Positions 15,681 to 26,657 of a stretch of 42,350 bases of DNA are shown here, in pieces. The DNA lies in contig JADMKA010000157.1 in assembly GCA_018780145.1 (NCBI GenBank), forward strand, positions 1 through 42,350, given 5' to 3'. The DNA is from Vitreoscilla sp. (lineage in GTDB: Bacteria; Pseudomonadota; Gammaproteobacteria; Burkholderiales; Burkholderiaceae_C). The notes beneath the pieces were generated by a model that saw only the letters and a program-made list of their open reading frames with translations, did not search any database and was not told the DNA's origin. A program made the translations under genes and the position numbers. Numbering within the stretch: the first letter of the stretch is position 1; each line of letters begins with the position of its first letter.

Positions 15681-16955
15681 TCAGGGCCTGGGGCTGGCTG
15701 GCGCCGGCCCGTCGCTGCCCAGTTCCACCGCATAGGCCAGGGCCAGGCGGCTGAACTTGATCGCGTGGTTCGCGGTGTTGCCCGACTTGTCCAGGGTGTC
15801 CTGCGCCGTGTGGATGTACGGGCTGTGCTGGCCCATCGGCGCCTCGAACGGGAACGAGGCGACGAAGCCGTTGTTCGTCCACGAGGCGTGGTCCGAGCAG
15901 GCATAGCCGCAGGCGCTGTCGTTGACGGTCAGCGTGGGCAGGTAAAACGCCGCCAGGCTCTTGACGAAGTTGTTCTGCGCGGCGTTGGTGTAGTCGGTGA
16001 TCATCGTCACGTCGCTGACACCGCCCTGGTAGTTGGTCATGTCCAGTTGCAACGCGCCCACCACCTTCTTGCCCTGGGCCTTGTAGTCGGCAGCGATCGC
16101 TGCAGAGCCGCGAAGGCCCACCTCCTCGGCGGCATAGGCGATGAACTGCAGCGTGCGGCGCGGCTGGTAGCCGCTCGTCAGGAGCACGCGCGCCACCTCC
16201 TGCAGGCTGGCCACGCCGGAAGCGTCGTCATCGGCCCCGGGCGCGATGCTGTTTTCGCTGGTGAAGCCGATCGTCGAGTCCATGTGGCCGCCGATGACCA
16301 CGATCTCCTTCGGCTTGGTCGTTCCCTTGATCGTCAGGATCACGGAGCGTTGTGGCCAGGCAGGGTGCTTGTAGGGCTTGACCGTGACGTCCGTGCGGCC
16401 CGCCGCGAGCTGCTTCCAGGTGTTCACCAGGCCGTCGCTGGCCGTCACGCCGCCTGTGGTGGTGTAGTAGCGGTTCTTGTACTCGGTGGACAGCTTGGTG
16501 ATGGTCGACCGCACCTGGCTCTCCTGCAGCAGCGGCAGCAGCGCGTTCACCTGGGCGGCGTTGTCGATCACGTAGTTCGGCGGCGCCAGCGCCTGCTTCG
16601 GCGGGGAGATGAACCGCGCAATCGTGCGACGGCCCTCCTCGCGTGAGGCGTGTGCGATGTAGCCGCCGCAGCGGTTCAGCTTCTCGTGGACCTCGTGCGA
16701 CAGGCGCGGCAACGCGTCTTCGTCGACGCGAAGCAGGTGGATCGTCTCGCTGCCCAGCGTGGTACCGGCCTTCGGCCCCGGCACGCGGATCGGCACCGTG
16801 CGCTGCTCGACCTGCTCCATGCGCGCACCCGCGGCTCGCAGCAACTGGTACGCGTCTTCTCCCATGGACACCCACACCAGCGGGCCGGCCTGCGCGGCGC
16901 CCACCAGGCCTGTCACCAAGGTGGCTGACACCCAGGCCCTGTGCGATAGATTCAT
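15681..16955 (-). CDS. Secreted M28 leucyl aminopeptidase
   Basis: A 424-residue zinc aminopeptidase of the Vibrio/Aeromonas M28 type that removes N-terminal hydrophobic residues outside the cytoplasm. The signal peptide ends AQA at residue 23. A propeptide-like region runs to about 150, then the catalytic domain follows. The two-zinc ligands are visible: His224 (GGHMDS), the bridging Asp243 (GADDDASG), the Glu pair in AAEEVGLRGS, Asp in LQLDMTNY and His in YIHTAQDT. CGYACSDHASW carries the disulfide pair of the Vibrio enzyme. AGGAG lies before the ATG at 16955. It is convergent with the sulfatases (18 bases between stops) and diverges from fpr. Together with them it looks like a small exported-hydrolase cluster. 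Confidence 0.94.
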   Translation of the reverse strand: MNLSHRAWVSATLVTGLVGAAQAGPLVWVSMGEDAYQLLRAAGARMEQVEQRTVPIRVPGPKAGTTLGSETIHLLRVDEDALPRLSHEVHEKLNRCGGYIAHASREEGRRTIARFISPPKQALAPPNYVIDNAAQVNALLPLLQESQVRSTITKLSTEYKNRYYTTTGGVTASDGLVNTWKQLAAGRTDVTVKPYKHPAWPQRSVILTIKGTTKPKEIVVIGGHMDSTIGFTSENSIAPGADDDASGVASLQEVARVLLTSGYQPRRTLQFIAYAAEEVGLRGSAAIAADYKAQGKKVVGALQLDMTNYQGGVSDVTMITDYTNAAQNNFVKSLAAFYLPTLTVNDSACGYACSDHASWTNNGFVASFPFEAPMGQHSPYIHTAQDTLDKSGNTANHAIKFSRLALAYAVELGSDGPAPASPRP

Positions 16956-17059
16956 GCTTGTCTCCTGATACTCGGGTTGGCGGATGGGAGGCACATTCCC
17001 GGGCTTCCCGCGTCGGCGACAATACTGGGTTTCCCCCACCACCTCATCCCCCTAGGACC

Positions 17060-17833
17060 ATGAGTGCCTTCAACGAAGAGCGCGTGCTGAGCGTGCACCA
17101 CTGGACCGACCGCCTGTTCAGCTTCACCACCACCCGCGACAGCTCGCTGCGCTTTTCGAACGGCCATTTCACTATGATCGGCCTGCGCGTCAACGGCAAG
17201 CCGCTGCTGCGTGCCTACTCGATCGTCAGCGCCAACTACGAGGAGCACCTGGAGTTCCTCAGCATCAAGGTGCCAGACGGCCCGCTCACCTCGCGCCTGC
17301 AGCACATCCAGGTGGGCGACAGCATCATCGTCGGCCGCAAGCCCACGGGCACCCTGCTGATCGACTACCTCGTGCCGGGCAAGCGCCTGTACATGCTCTC
17401 CACCGGCACCGGCATGGCACCCTTCCTGAGCATCGTGCGGGACCCGGAAACCTACGAGAAGTTCGAGCAGGTCATCCTGGTGCACGGCGTGCGCGAGGTC
17501 AACGAACTGGCCTACCACGACTACCTCACCCGTGACCTACCAGCGCACGAGTTCCTGGGCGACATGGTCAGCCGCCAATTGCTCTACTACCCGACCGTCA
17601 CCCGCGAGCCCTACAAGCACCAGGGCCGGGTGACCACGGTGATCGAGAACGGCCAGCTCGCCCATGACCTGAACCTGCCCCCGCTCAATGCCGCGGAAGA
17701 CCGGGTGATGATCTGCGGCAGCCCGGCGATGCTGCGCGACCTGAAGGGCATGATGGAAGCCCGCGGTCTGAAGGAGGGCAACACCTCCACGCCGGGCGAC
17801 TACGTCATCGAGCGCGCGTTCGTCGACCAGTGA
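17060..17833 (+). CDS. fpr: Ferredoxin--NADP+ reductase
   Basis: A 257-residue flavoenzyme of the bacterial FPR class, moving electrons between NADPH and ferredoxin or flavodoxin in the cytoplasm, often for oxidative-stress repair. The FAD motif RAYSIVSA, the NADP pyrophosphate loop STGTGMAPFLSI, VHGVRE and CGSPAML are in the expected order. The C-terminus YVIERAFVDQ lacks the terminal Trp/Tyr of the long E. coli type and fits the short subclass common in beta-proteobacteria. The ATG at 17060 is preceded by a modest AGGA. It diverges from the M28 peptidase with 104 bases between starts and has no obvious functional link to either side. Confidence 0.95.
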   Translation: MSAFNEERVLSVHHWTDRLFSFTTTRDSSLRFSNGHFTMIGLRVNGKPLLRAYSIVSANYEEHLEFLSIKVPDGPLTSRLQHIQVGDSIIVGRKPTGTLLIDYLVPGKRLYMLSTGTGMAPFLSIVRDPETYEKFEQVILVHGVREVNELAYHDYLTRDLPAHEFLGDMVSRQLLYYPTVTREPYKHQGRVTTVIENGQLAHDLNLPPLNAAEDRVMICGSPAMLRDLKGMMEARGLKEGNTSTPGDYVIERAFVDQ

Positions 17834-17866
17834 GGGCCGCGGCTGGCCGCCGCGTTACTTTACAAA

Positions 17867-17895
17867 GCGGACGCAGAGTGTCAGTGTGTGTCCGC
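17867..17895. repeat. Inverted repeat upstream of the exporter operon
   Basis: GCGGAC (17867-17872) and GTCCGC (17890-17895) form an inverted repeat with a 17-base centre, 42 bases before the first exporter gene and directly after a TTTACA (17859-17864) that could be a -35 box. An operator role is possible; no good -10 box accompanies it. Confidence 0.3.
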
Positions 17896-17936
17896 GACCA
17901 TTGGTGCAATCGACGCCAGCCTGGCGCCTCTTGCCC

Positions 17937-19382
17937 ATGGTCCCGACGACACTCCGCCTCGCCCCCCTGCCCCTGATCCTGGCCACGCTGCTCAGCGCCT
18001 GTGCCAGCGTCTCCCCTCCCCCATCGGATCTGAGCGGCCCGCTCGCCGCCCGGGCCACGTCCGGCATCTGGCTCCACGGCGGAGGCACATTCATCGGCCA
18101 ACGTGACCCCGCGTCGCTCGCGCGCTGGTGGGGGCAGTTCCACGAGCCCGAGCTCGACGCCCTCGTCGCACTGGCGCTGGAGCGCAACACCGAGCTGCGC
18201 AGCGCCCGCGCCACGCTGCGCCAGGCCCAGGCCGCGCGCGCCGCCACCGAGGCCGGAGCCCGGACGCAGGTGGGCAGCTCGGCGTCGGCCCAGCGCAGCG
18301 CCAGCCGGGACAGCGCCGGCAACCAGTTCCAACTGGGTTTCAGTGCCAGCTGGGAGCCGGATCTCAGCGGCGCGCAGGCTGCCGGCATCCAGGCCGCCGA
18401 GGCCGACGAGCAGGCCGCCCGGTCCGACCTCGACACCACGCGCATGAGCCTGACCGCCGAAGTCGGCCTGGCCTACGTGCAGTGGCGCGGCGCACAGGCC
18501 CGTGGCCGCATCACCCGGGACAGCCTGGCCAGCCTGGAGCAGACCCTGCTGCTGACACGCTGGCGGGCCCAGGCGGGCCTGGCCAGCGGGCTGGATGTCG
18601 AGCAGGCCCAACTCAGCACCGAGCAGACCCGCGCCAGCCTGCCGGCGCTGGCCACCGAGATCGCGCAGTACGAACACCAGCTCGCCCTGCTGACGGGCCG
18701 AGCCCCGGCCGAGCTGCGCGGCACGCTGGCCGCCGAGGCCCGCGTGCCGCAGGCGGACGCGGCCCTGGAGCGCCTCGCCGTGGGCCTGCCGGCCGATCTG
18801 CTGCGCCAGCGCCCCGACCTGCGTGCCGCCGAGGCCGCGTTGCAGGCGCAGTGGGCGCGCTGGCAACAGAGCCAACGTGCCGGCTGGCCCGGGCTGAGCC
18901 TCAGCGGATCCGTGGGCCTGCAGGCCCTCACGCTCGGCGGCCTGGGCAGCGGCGCGGCCGCGGTGGCGGCGCTCGCCGCCAGTGTGGATTGGTCGCTGTT
19001 CGACGGCGGCCAGCGCGCGTCCCTCACAGCCCAGCAGGCCGCCGCGCTGGACCGCAGCCGCGCGGTCTACGACGGCGCAGTGCTCACGGCGCTGAAGGAC
19101 GTCGAGGACAGCCTTGTGGCGCTGCGAGGCACGCGCGAACGCAGCGCCTCGTTGCAGCAGGCCGCCAGCGCTGCCGCCAACGCCTTGCTGTGGCAGCGCC
19201 AGCGCCAGGCCGCCGGCCTGACCGACGTGGCCACGCTGCTGGAAGCCCAGCGCACCGAGCTCGGCACGCTGCTGAGCCTGCAAAGCACCCAGACCGACCT
19301 CTCGCTCAACCTGATCCGCGTCTACAAGGCGCTGGGGGGCGGCTGGTCGGTCGACGACCACGAAACCGCGAACGCCTCATGA
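17937..19382 (+). CDS. NodT-type outer-membrane efflux lipoprotein (TolC family)
   Basis: A 481-residue outer-membrane channel subunit. The lipobox LLSAC near residue 21 marks a lipid-anchored protein, and the two OEP repeats of the TolC fold follow, with long Ala/Gln/Arg-rich helices (ARATLRQAQAARAA and similar). DLLRQRPDLRAAEAAL is the NodT family signature at the middle. In the assembled pump it forms the trimeric exit duct. The ATG at 17937 was chosen because it gives a proper signal peptide. The stop overlaps the adaptor start by ATGA, so this is the first gene of a four-gene exporter operon. The exported substrate cannot be read from sequence. Confidence 0.93.
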   Translation: MVPTTLRLAPLPLILATLLSACASVSPPPSDLSGPLAARATSGIWLHGGGTFIGQRDPASLARWWGQFHEPELDALVALALERNTELRSARATLRQAQAARAATEAGARTQVGSSASAQRSASRDSAGNQFQLGFSASWEPDLSGAQAAGIQAAEADEQAARSDLDTTRMSLTAEVGLAYVQWRGAQARGRITRDSLASLEQTLLLTRWRAQAGLASGLDVEQAQLSTEQTRASLPALATEIAQYEHQLALLTGRAPAELRGTLAAEARVPQADAALERLAVGLPADLLRQRPDLRAAEAALQAQWARWQQSQRAGWPGLSLSGSVGLQALTLGGLGSGAAAVAALAASVDWSLFDGGQRASLTAQQAAALDRSRAVYDGAVLTALKDVEDSLVALRGTRERSASLQQAASAAANALLWQRQRQAAGLTDVATLLEAQRTELGTLLSLQSTQTDLSLNLIRVYKALGGGWSVDDHETANAS

Positions 19383-20670
19383 ACACGCCCACCGAGAAAC
19401 CTTCTGCCCTCCCGGCATGGCTGCAGGGCGACGACCGCCCGCGCTGGCGCCGCCCCTCGACCTGGGCCGCCATCGCCCTCGTGGCCGTGCTGGTCGCCGC
19501 CGGCGTGGCCTGGCAGCGCAGCCAGCAGGAACAGGCCGCACCGCGTTACCTCACCGAAGCCATCACCCGGGGCGACCTGGCCATCACGGTCAGCGCCAAT
19601 GGCACCCTGCAGCCGACCCGCACCGTCAGCATTGGCAGCGAACTCTCCGGCACGGTCGCCCAAGTGCTGGTCGACGTGAACGACAAGGTGAAGAAGGGCC
19701 AGGTGCTGGTGCAACTGGACACCGCCAAGCTCGGCGACCAGATCACCCGCTCGCAGGCCGCGCTGCAGAGCGCGCAGGCCGGCGTCGCACAGGCCCAGGT
19801 GGCCGTGAAGGAGGCGCGGCTGAGCCTGGCCCGCTTCGAGGAGGTGCACCGCCTGTCGGGCGGCAAGGTGCCCGCCGCCACCGAGATGGACACGGCCCGC
19901 GCCACGCTGGACAAGGCCCAGGCCGCCGAGGCCGCGGCCCGTGCCGGCGTCACCGAAGCCCAGGCCACGTTGAGCACCGACCGCACCAACCTCGGCAAGG
20001 CGTCGATCCGCTCGCCGATCGATGGCGTGATCCTGACCCGCGCGGTCGAACCCGGCAGCGCGGTCGCGGCCTCTCTGCAGGCGGTCACGCTGTTCACCTT
20101 GGCCGAGGATCTCGCGCGGATGAAGTTGTCGGTCAACGTCGACGAGGCCGATGTCGGCCAGGTGCAGCTCGGCCAGCGCGCCAGCTTCAGCGTCAGCGCC
20201 TGGCCGGGCCGCAAGTACCCGGCCACCATCACCCGGGTGGCCTATGGCTCCACCACCACCGACAACGTGGTCACCTACACCACCCAACTCGGGGTCGAGA
20301 ACCCGGATCTGAGCCTGCGCCCGGGCATGACAGCCAGCGCCACCATTGCCGCCACCGAGCGGCGGGGCGTGCTGCTGGTGCCCAACACCGCGCTGAGCTT
20401 CGCGCCCACGTCGGCCGCCGTTGCGGGCGCGTCGGGCGGCAGCAGCATCGTCTCGCGCCTGATGCCGCGGCCGCCAGGTGCCGGCACGCCCAAACGCGCA
20501 GGCACCAGCAACCGGGGTGGCCCCCGGCAGATCTGGGTGCTGAAGGGCGGCCAACCCACGCCGATGCCCGTGACCGTGGGCCTGAGCAACGGCCGCGTCA
20601 CCGAGGTGTCGGGCGAAGGCGTGGCCGAGGGCCTGGCCGTGATCACCGAGCAGCAGGCCGGGGCCGCCCC

Positions 20671-20674
<4 letters not shown>
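19379..20674 (+). CDS. MacA-like periplasmic adaptor (HlyD/MFP family)
   Basis: A 431-residue membrane-fusion protein. A short cytoplasmic head precedes one transmembrane helix (about residues 27-46), after which the periplasmic part begins with VSANGTLQPTRTVSIGSELSG, seen here as the typical lipoyl/barrel start. A long Ala/Gln hairpin (about 115-205) reaches toward the outer-membrane channel, and IRSPIDGVILTRAVEPG closes the lipoyl half. A Ser/Pro/Gly-rich insertion near 355-385 is not a usual conserved part. It begins at an ATGA overlap with the channel gene and ends in another ATGA with the ATPase gene, so the products are probably made in step. Confidence 0.93.
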
Positions 20675-22613
<1,939 letters not shown>

Positions 22614-22614
22614 C

Positions 22615-23025
22615 TCAGCGGCTGGCCCGCCAGCCCTGCAGCCCGGCCCCGGCGAAGATGCCGGCCAGCGCCCACAGCAGCTCGACCTGGCCCGTGCCGA
22701 GGCCAGCGATGGCCGGGCCAGGGCAGACGCCACACAGGCCCCAGCCGATGCCAAAGATCGCGGCACCCACCAACGTGTCCCGGTCCATCACCGCCACGTG
22801 GTGGCCGAACTCGCCTCCCAGCAGCGGCCGCTTCAGCACCCGCGGGCCGAATCGGTAGGCCAGCAGCGTGACGGCGAGCGCACCGCCCATCACCAGCATC
22901 AGGCCGGCATCACGCCACTGCAGGAAGCTCAGCACCACCTCGGGCGAGACCATGGTCGACAACGCCAGGCCAAAGCCGAACAGCATGCCGCACACCAGCA
23001 CCGCCACCACCTGTGAGGCACGCAT
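22615..23025 (-). CDS. YeeE/YedE-family transporter subunit, second half
   Basis: A 136-residue integral membrane protein with about four helices, the second half-transporter of a split YeeE/YedE (TsuA-like) system. The conserved motif is GWGLCGVCPGPAIAGLG (residues 95-111), with cysteines that in single-chain TsuA line the thiosulfate path. It follows the partner gene with two bases between stop and start, so the two are one transcript and probably form a heteromer. Sulfur-compound uptake is the family expectation; the true substrate is not shown by sequence. It converges with the exporter permease gene (one base between stops). Confidence 0.88.
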   Translation of the reverse strand: MRASQVVAVLVCGMLFGFGLALSTMVSPEVVLSFLQWRDAGLMLVMGGALAVTLLAYRFGPRVLKRPLLGGEFGHHVAVMDRDTLVGAAIFGIGWGLCGVCPGPAIAGLGTGQVELLWALAGIFAGAGLQGWRASR

Positions 23026-23027
23026 GT

Positions 23028-23498
23028 TCAGCCCCCCTTCCAGGCCAGCACCGCCTGCGCCGTGGCGAAAGCCGTGGCCATGAAGGTCAGCACCGCCGCC
23101 AGCGAAGGCGCCTGCAGCGAGCCGAGGCCGCAGATTCCGTGGCCCGAAGTGCAGCCGTTCGACAACCTTGCCCCATAGCCCACCAGCAGGCCACCCACCA
23201 GCAGTTGCCAGACCGGCACGCCGGTCGACAAGCGCTGCCCCCCGCCGAACGACAGCCACCACAACGCGGCACCGCCGATCAGCCCGGCCGCATAGACCAG
23301 CCGCCAGACCCGGCCGCCGGTGAAGCGCTCCTGCTGGAAGTACGAGGCGCGGGATACGAACGACCAGGTCGAGCTGAACACCGTGCTCATGCCGCCGATG
23401 CGCCCGGTGAGCAGGAACAGCAGCGCCACGCCGCAGCCGATCAGCAGGCCGCCCGACAGATAGTGAATCCAGCCAAGGGGAAAGAGAGCACTTGCCAT
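23028..23498 (-). CDS. YeeE/YedE-family transporter subunit, first half
   Basis: A 156-residue membrane protein with four or five helices, the first half of the split YeeE/YedE transporter. GRIGGMSTVFSS lies in the N-terminal half, and the signature LSNGCTSGHGICGLGSL carries the conserved cysteines of the family. The start at ATG 23498 gives MASALFPLGWIHYLSGG, which enters a helix at once. It diverges from the esterase lipoprotein gene with 54 bases between starts, and no ArsR-type regulator or rhodanese, often seen with such pairs, lies next to it. The TusA-like gene of this window is about 21 kb away, so a functional pairing with it is only a guess. Confidence 0.88.
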   Translation of the reverse strand: MASALFPLGWIHYLSGGLLIGCGVALLFLLTGRIGGMSTVFSSTWSFVSRASYFQQERFTGGRVWRLVYAAGLIGGAALWWLSFGGGQRLSTGVPVWQLLVGGLLVGYGARLSNGCTSGHGICGLGSLQAPSLAAVLTFMATAFATAQAVLAWKGG

Positions 23499-23552
23499 GA
23501 CGCCGGAGTTTAGGGCCCGTGTAGAGTGATCTGGTCGATCCCACCGCCGCCC

Positions 23553-24401
23553 ATGCGAACCCTGTTGTCCTGCGCCCTGCTGCTCCTGGCCACCGCATGC
23601 ACGCACACGCCGAGCAGCGAGCGCCCCGGCACGGCCCGCGCCGGCGTGGCCGTGCTGCCCAAGCCCTTCGCGATCCCCGGCCTGGAGCGGCCGCGCACGG
23701 TGCGCCTGTACCTGCCGCCCAGCTATGCGCAGGGCGTGCGCCGCTACCCGGTGATCTACATGCACGACGCGCAGAACCTGTTCGACGAGGCCACCGCACC
23801 GTTTGGCGAATGGGGCGTCGATGAAACGCTGGACGAGATCGCGGCGCAGCAGGGTTTCGAGGCCATCGTGGTGGGCATCGACCACGGTGCTGCGCATCGC
23901 ACCACCGAGTTGAACCCCTGGGACCACCCGCGCTTCGGCCGTGGCGAGGGCGTGGCCTACGCCGCCTTCATTGCCGAGGTGCTGCGGCCCTGGGTCGACA
24001 AGCACTACCGCACCCTCACCGGGCCCGAGCACACCGCGATCATCGGCAGCTCGCTGGGCGCCCTGCTGTCGGACTATGCGATCCATCGGTATCCGGCGGT
24101 GTTCGGCCGGGCCGCCGTGTTGTCGCCGGCCTACTGGGTGGCCGATCCGGCTGTCTATGCCCATGCCGAACGGCACCTGCTGCCGGCAGGCGCCAGGGTC
24201 TGGTTCTCGGTGGGCAGCCACGAAGGCGACAGCACGGTGCCAGACGTGGAGCGCATGCACCGGCTCATGGCCGCACAGCGGCCCGAGCCCGGTGCCATCG
24301 CCTACCGCCTGGTGCCCGGCGGCAAGCACCACGAGCCCGCCTGGCGCGCCGAGTTGCCACGGGTGCTGGCTTTTCTGTTCGCGCCCTCGGTCGCGCCGTG
24401 A
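23553..24401 (+). CDS. Alpha/beta-hydrolase esterase-like lipoprotein
   Basis: A 282-residue alpha/beta-hydrolase of the esterase D/enterochelin-esterase-like group. The signal peptide has lipobox LATAC near residue 17, so it should be lipid-anchored. IYMHDAQNLFD is the family strand-loop after the oxyanion region, GSSLGALLS carries the nucleophile Ser, and the C-terminal PGGKHHEPAW supplies the catalytic His. The ATG at 23553 was chosen because it opens a proper lipoprotein signal. The stop codon overlaps the GTG start of the pseudouridine synthase gene (GTGA), so the two are translated together although their functions look unrelated. The substrate is unknown. Confidence 0.88.
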   Translation: MRTLLSCALLLLATACTHTPSSERPGTARAGVAVLPKPFAIPGLERPRTVRLYLPPSYAQGVRRYPVIYMHDAQNLFDEATAPFGEWGVDETLDEIAAQQGFEAIVVGIDHGAAHRTTELNPWDHPRFGRGEGVAYAAFIAEVLRPWVDKHYRTLTGPEHTAIIGSSLGALLSDYAIHRYPAVFGRAAVLSPAYWVADPAVYAHAERHLLPAGARVWFSVGSHEGDSTVPDVERMHRLMAAQRPEPGAIAYRLVPGGKHHEPAWRAELPRVLAFLFAPSVAP

Positions 24402-25030
24402 GTCCCGACGGCCTGCCCCTGCTGCACGCGGACGAGTGGATCGTCGCCGTCGACAAGCCGTCCGGCATGCTGTCGGTGCCGGGCCGCGGCGCCGACAAGG
24501 CCGACTGCGCGGCGCGCCGCGTGCAGGCCGCCTTCCCGGATGCGCTGATCGTGCACCGGCTCGACATGGGCACCTCCGGCGTGCTGGTGTTCGGGCGCGG
24601 TGCGGTGGCGCAGCGCGCGCTGAGCGTGGCCTTCGCCGAGCGGCGGGCCGACAAGCGCTACATCGCCGTGGTGAGCGGCGCACCCGTCGAGGACAGTGGG
24701 CGCATCGACCTGCCCCTGGTGGCCGATTGGCCCAACCGGCCGCGCCAGCAGGTCGATGCCGAATCCGGCAAACCCTCCACCACGTTGTGGCAGGTGCTGT
24801 CGCGGGCTTCGGCCACCGCCCGCCTGGCGCTGGTGCCGTTGACCGGCCGCTCGCATCAGCTGCGCGTCCACCTGCAGGCCATCGGCCACCCCATCCTCGG
24901 CGACGAGCTGTACGCGCCACCCGAGGTGCTGGCGATGGCGCCGCGCCTGCTGCTGCACGCCGAGCGGCTGACCCTGCCGCACCCGGCCGATGGGCGGCCG
25001 CTCACCGTGGAGTCGCCGTGCCCGTTCTAG
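24398..25030 (+). CDS. RluA-family pseudouridine synthase
   Basis: A 210-residue RNA-modifying enzyme that isomerises uridine to pseudouridine. The catalytic Asp is in HRLDMGTSGVLVF, with KRYIAVVSG, the TGRSHQLRVHL motif and HPILGDELYA following in the standard RluA order. No S4 domain is present, which with the short length favours the RluA (23S rRNA/tRNA) subgroup over RluC/D. The start is GTG at 24398, overlapping the stop of the esterase gene by four bases. It converges on the unknown membrane-anchored gene at 25035 with four bases between the ends. Exact target bases cannot be assigned. Confidence 0.92.
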   Translation: MSPDGLPLLHADEWIVAVDKPSGMLSVPGRGADKADCAARRVQAAFPDALIVHRLDMGTSGVLVFGRGAVAQRALSVAFAERRADKRYIAVVSGAPVEDSGRIDLPLVADWPNRPRQQVDAESGKPSTTLWQVLSRASATARLALVPLTGRSHQLRVHLQAIGHPILGDELYAPPEVLAMAPRLLLHAERLTLPHPADGRPLTVESPCPF

Positions 25031-25034
25031 CCTC

Positions 25035-25799
25035 TCAGGCCGGCGGAGACGACGCCGACAGCAGCGGCGCACGCAGGCGCTGCGCGAAGCGCGCGGGCGC
25101 CACGTACTGCAACACCGCCTTCGCCCGCGCCAGCGGGCCCTCCGCCGGTGGCAGCGCGATCGCCAGGCCCCACACCGGGTACAGCCACTGGGTCTCGCCC
25201 TCGGGGCCGGTGAGGCGCTCCGCCGGCTCGCCAAAGCGTTGCTGCACGGTCGCGGCATCCAGCCGTGCCGAAGGCACGAAGGTCAAGGCGGACAGCGGTG
25301 CCGCCTGGGCTTGCTGAAGGTCCTCGGGCGACAAGCCGAAACGCTGCGCGCCGCCCTCGACAATTTCGCGGCGCGGCGAGCGTGCCCGGGCGGCCGCCAG
25401 CCAGGCCGCGTCGGCCTCGAACGACAGCACCAGCTTGCCCGTCACGAAACCGGCCCGGTAGCTTTCGACATAGGCTTCCAGCGCGGTGGACTGGCCTTGC
25501 GGCGCAGCGACCAGAGCCAGGCGCAGGTCGTCGGGAAACTGCTTCAGTACTTCGGCCACCGTGCTGTGGCCGAGCACCAGGCCGAAGACGCGGCTGCTGC
25601 CGTCGGCCGCAGGCTCGATCTGCCAGGGCATGCCCGTGGCCGGCTCGGCACCCGGCCCCTGCTGCAGGCCGCGAAGCAGCGGCCAGGCCAGGGCAAGGGC
25701 AAGCAGCAGCACGGTGAGCCCCAACGACAGCACGGGGGCGCTGAGCCACCACCGGCGGCGAGGCGAAGCGGAAGGGCTCGAAACATCGGGGTCGGTCAT
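25035..25799 (-). CDS. Membrane-anchored protein of unknown function
   Basis: A 254-residue protein I do not recognise. It has a short basic cytoplasmic head (SPRRRWW), one strong helix at about residues 20-44, and then a soluble, presumably periplasmic part without cysteines. HSTVAEVLKQFPDDLRLALV and ATVQQRFGEPAERL resemble two repeats of a small alpha/beta motif of the kind seen in SmpA/OmlA-like or PepSY-like folds, which is speculative. Coding is supported by normal third-position GC and by tight packing against the pseudouridine synthase gene. It diverges from the SDR gene at 25875 with 75 bases between starts. Confidence 0.8.
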   Translation of the reverse strand: MTDPDVSSPSASPRRRWWLSAPVLSLGLTVLLLALALAWPLLRGLQQGPGAEPATGMPWQIEPAADGSSRVFGLVLGHSTVAEVLKQFPDDLRLALVAAPQGQSTALEAYVESYRAGFVTGKLVLSFEADAAWLAAARARSPRREIVEGGAQRFGLSPEDLQQAQAAPLSALTFVPSARLDAATVQQRFGEPAERLTGPEGETQWLYPVWGLAIALPPAEGPLARAKAVLQYVAPARFAQRLRAPLLSASSPPA

Positions 25800-25874
25800 C
25801 GGAAGATTGTCACCTGCCGTTTCAACCAGCCTGCGCCAGCGTTATCCTGCCATCCCAACCCCAGAGCCTCACCC

Positions 25875-26636
25875 ATGGCACCCTCGCACCTGACCATCAT
25901 CACCGGCGCCTCGCGCGGCCTGGGTGCCGCGCTGGCCGCGCAACGCCTGCGCGAGGGCCACCAGGTGCTGGGGCTCTCGCGCGGATCCCAGCCCGCCCTG
26001 GTGGCTCTTGCGGCGACACAGCATGCCACCCTGGCGCAATGGTCGGTGGATCTGGCCAACCCGGCACCGGTGGCCGAGCGGCTGGCGGCCTGGTTGGACA
26101 CGCTGCCTGGCCAGGCCGCAGCCGGTGCCACCTTGATCAACAACGCGGCGCTGGTGACCCGGCCCGGCCCTGTCTCCGAGACCGATCTGAACGAGATCGC
26201 ACGGGCCCTGCGCGTGGGCCTCGAAGCGACCGTCGTGCTCACGGCAGCGTTCCTGCATGCCACGCGGGGCTGGGGTGGCCCGCGCAAGGTGCTGAACATC
26301 TCCTCGGGCCTGGGCCGCCGCGCGATGGCCGGCAGCGCGGTCTACTGCGCCGCCAAGGCCGGCGTCGACCATTTCAGCCGTGCCCTGGCGCTGGAGGAGG
26401 CTGCGCTGCCGAACGGTGCGCGGGTGGTGTCGCTGGCACCCGGGGTGATCGACACCGACATGCAGGTGCAACTGCGCAACGCCGATCCCGCGGCGTTCCC
26501 GGAATCCGAGCGTTTCATCCAGATGAAGGCCCAGGCGCAGCTCGATTCACCCGAAGCGGCGGCCATCAAGGTGCTGAGCTTCCTCGACCGGCCAGAGTTC
26601 GGCCAGGACCCGATCGGGGACGTTCGCTCCTTGTGA
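25875..26636 (+). CDS. Short-chain dehydrogenase/reductase
   Basis: A 253-residue classical SDR. The cofactor loop is TGASRGLG (residues 10-17), INNAA follows the central strand, Ser is in NISSGLG, and the active-site pair is YCAAK. PGVIDTDM is the usual C-terminal cofactor contact. The basic residue after the second strand (LSRGSQ) suggests NADP(H). It resembles benzil reductase/YueD-type SDRs in length and motif layout, but the substrate is not determinable. The ATG at 25875 gives a start immediately before the Rossmann fold. A weak promoter (TTTCAA, 17 bases, TATCCT) lies just upstream. The IclR gene follows after 73 bases with its own control region. Confidence 0.92.
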   Translation: MAPSHLTIITGASRGLGAALAAQRLREGHQVLGLSRGSQPALVALAATQHATLAQWSVDLANPAPVAERLAAWLDTLPGQAAAGATLINNAALVTRPGPVSETDLNEIARALRVGLEATVVLTAAFLHATRGWGGPRKVLNISSGLGRRAMAGSAVYCAAKAGVDHFSRALALEEAALPNGARVVSLAPGVIDTDMQVQLRNADPAAFPESERFIQMKAQAQLDSPEAAAIKVLSFLDRPEFGQDPIGDVRSL

Positions 26637-26657
26637 AGCCCTCCGAACAGTTCTCGA

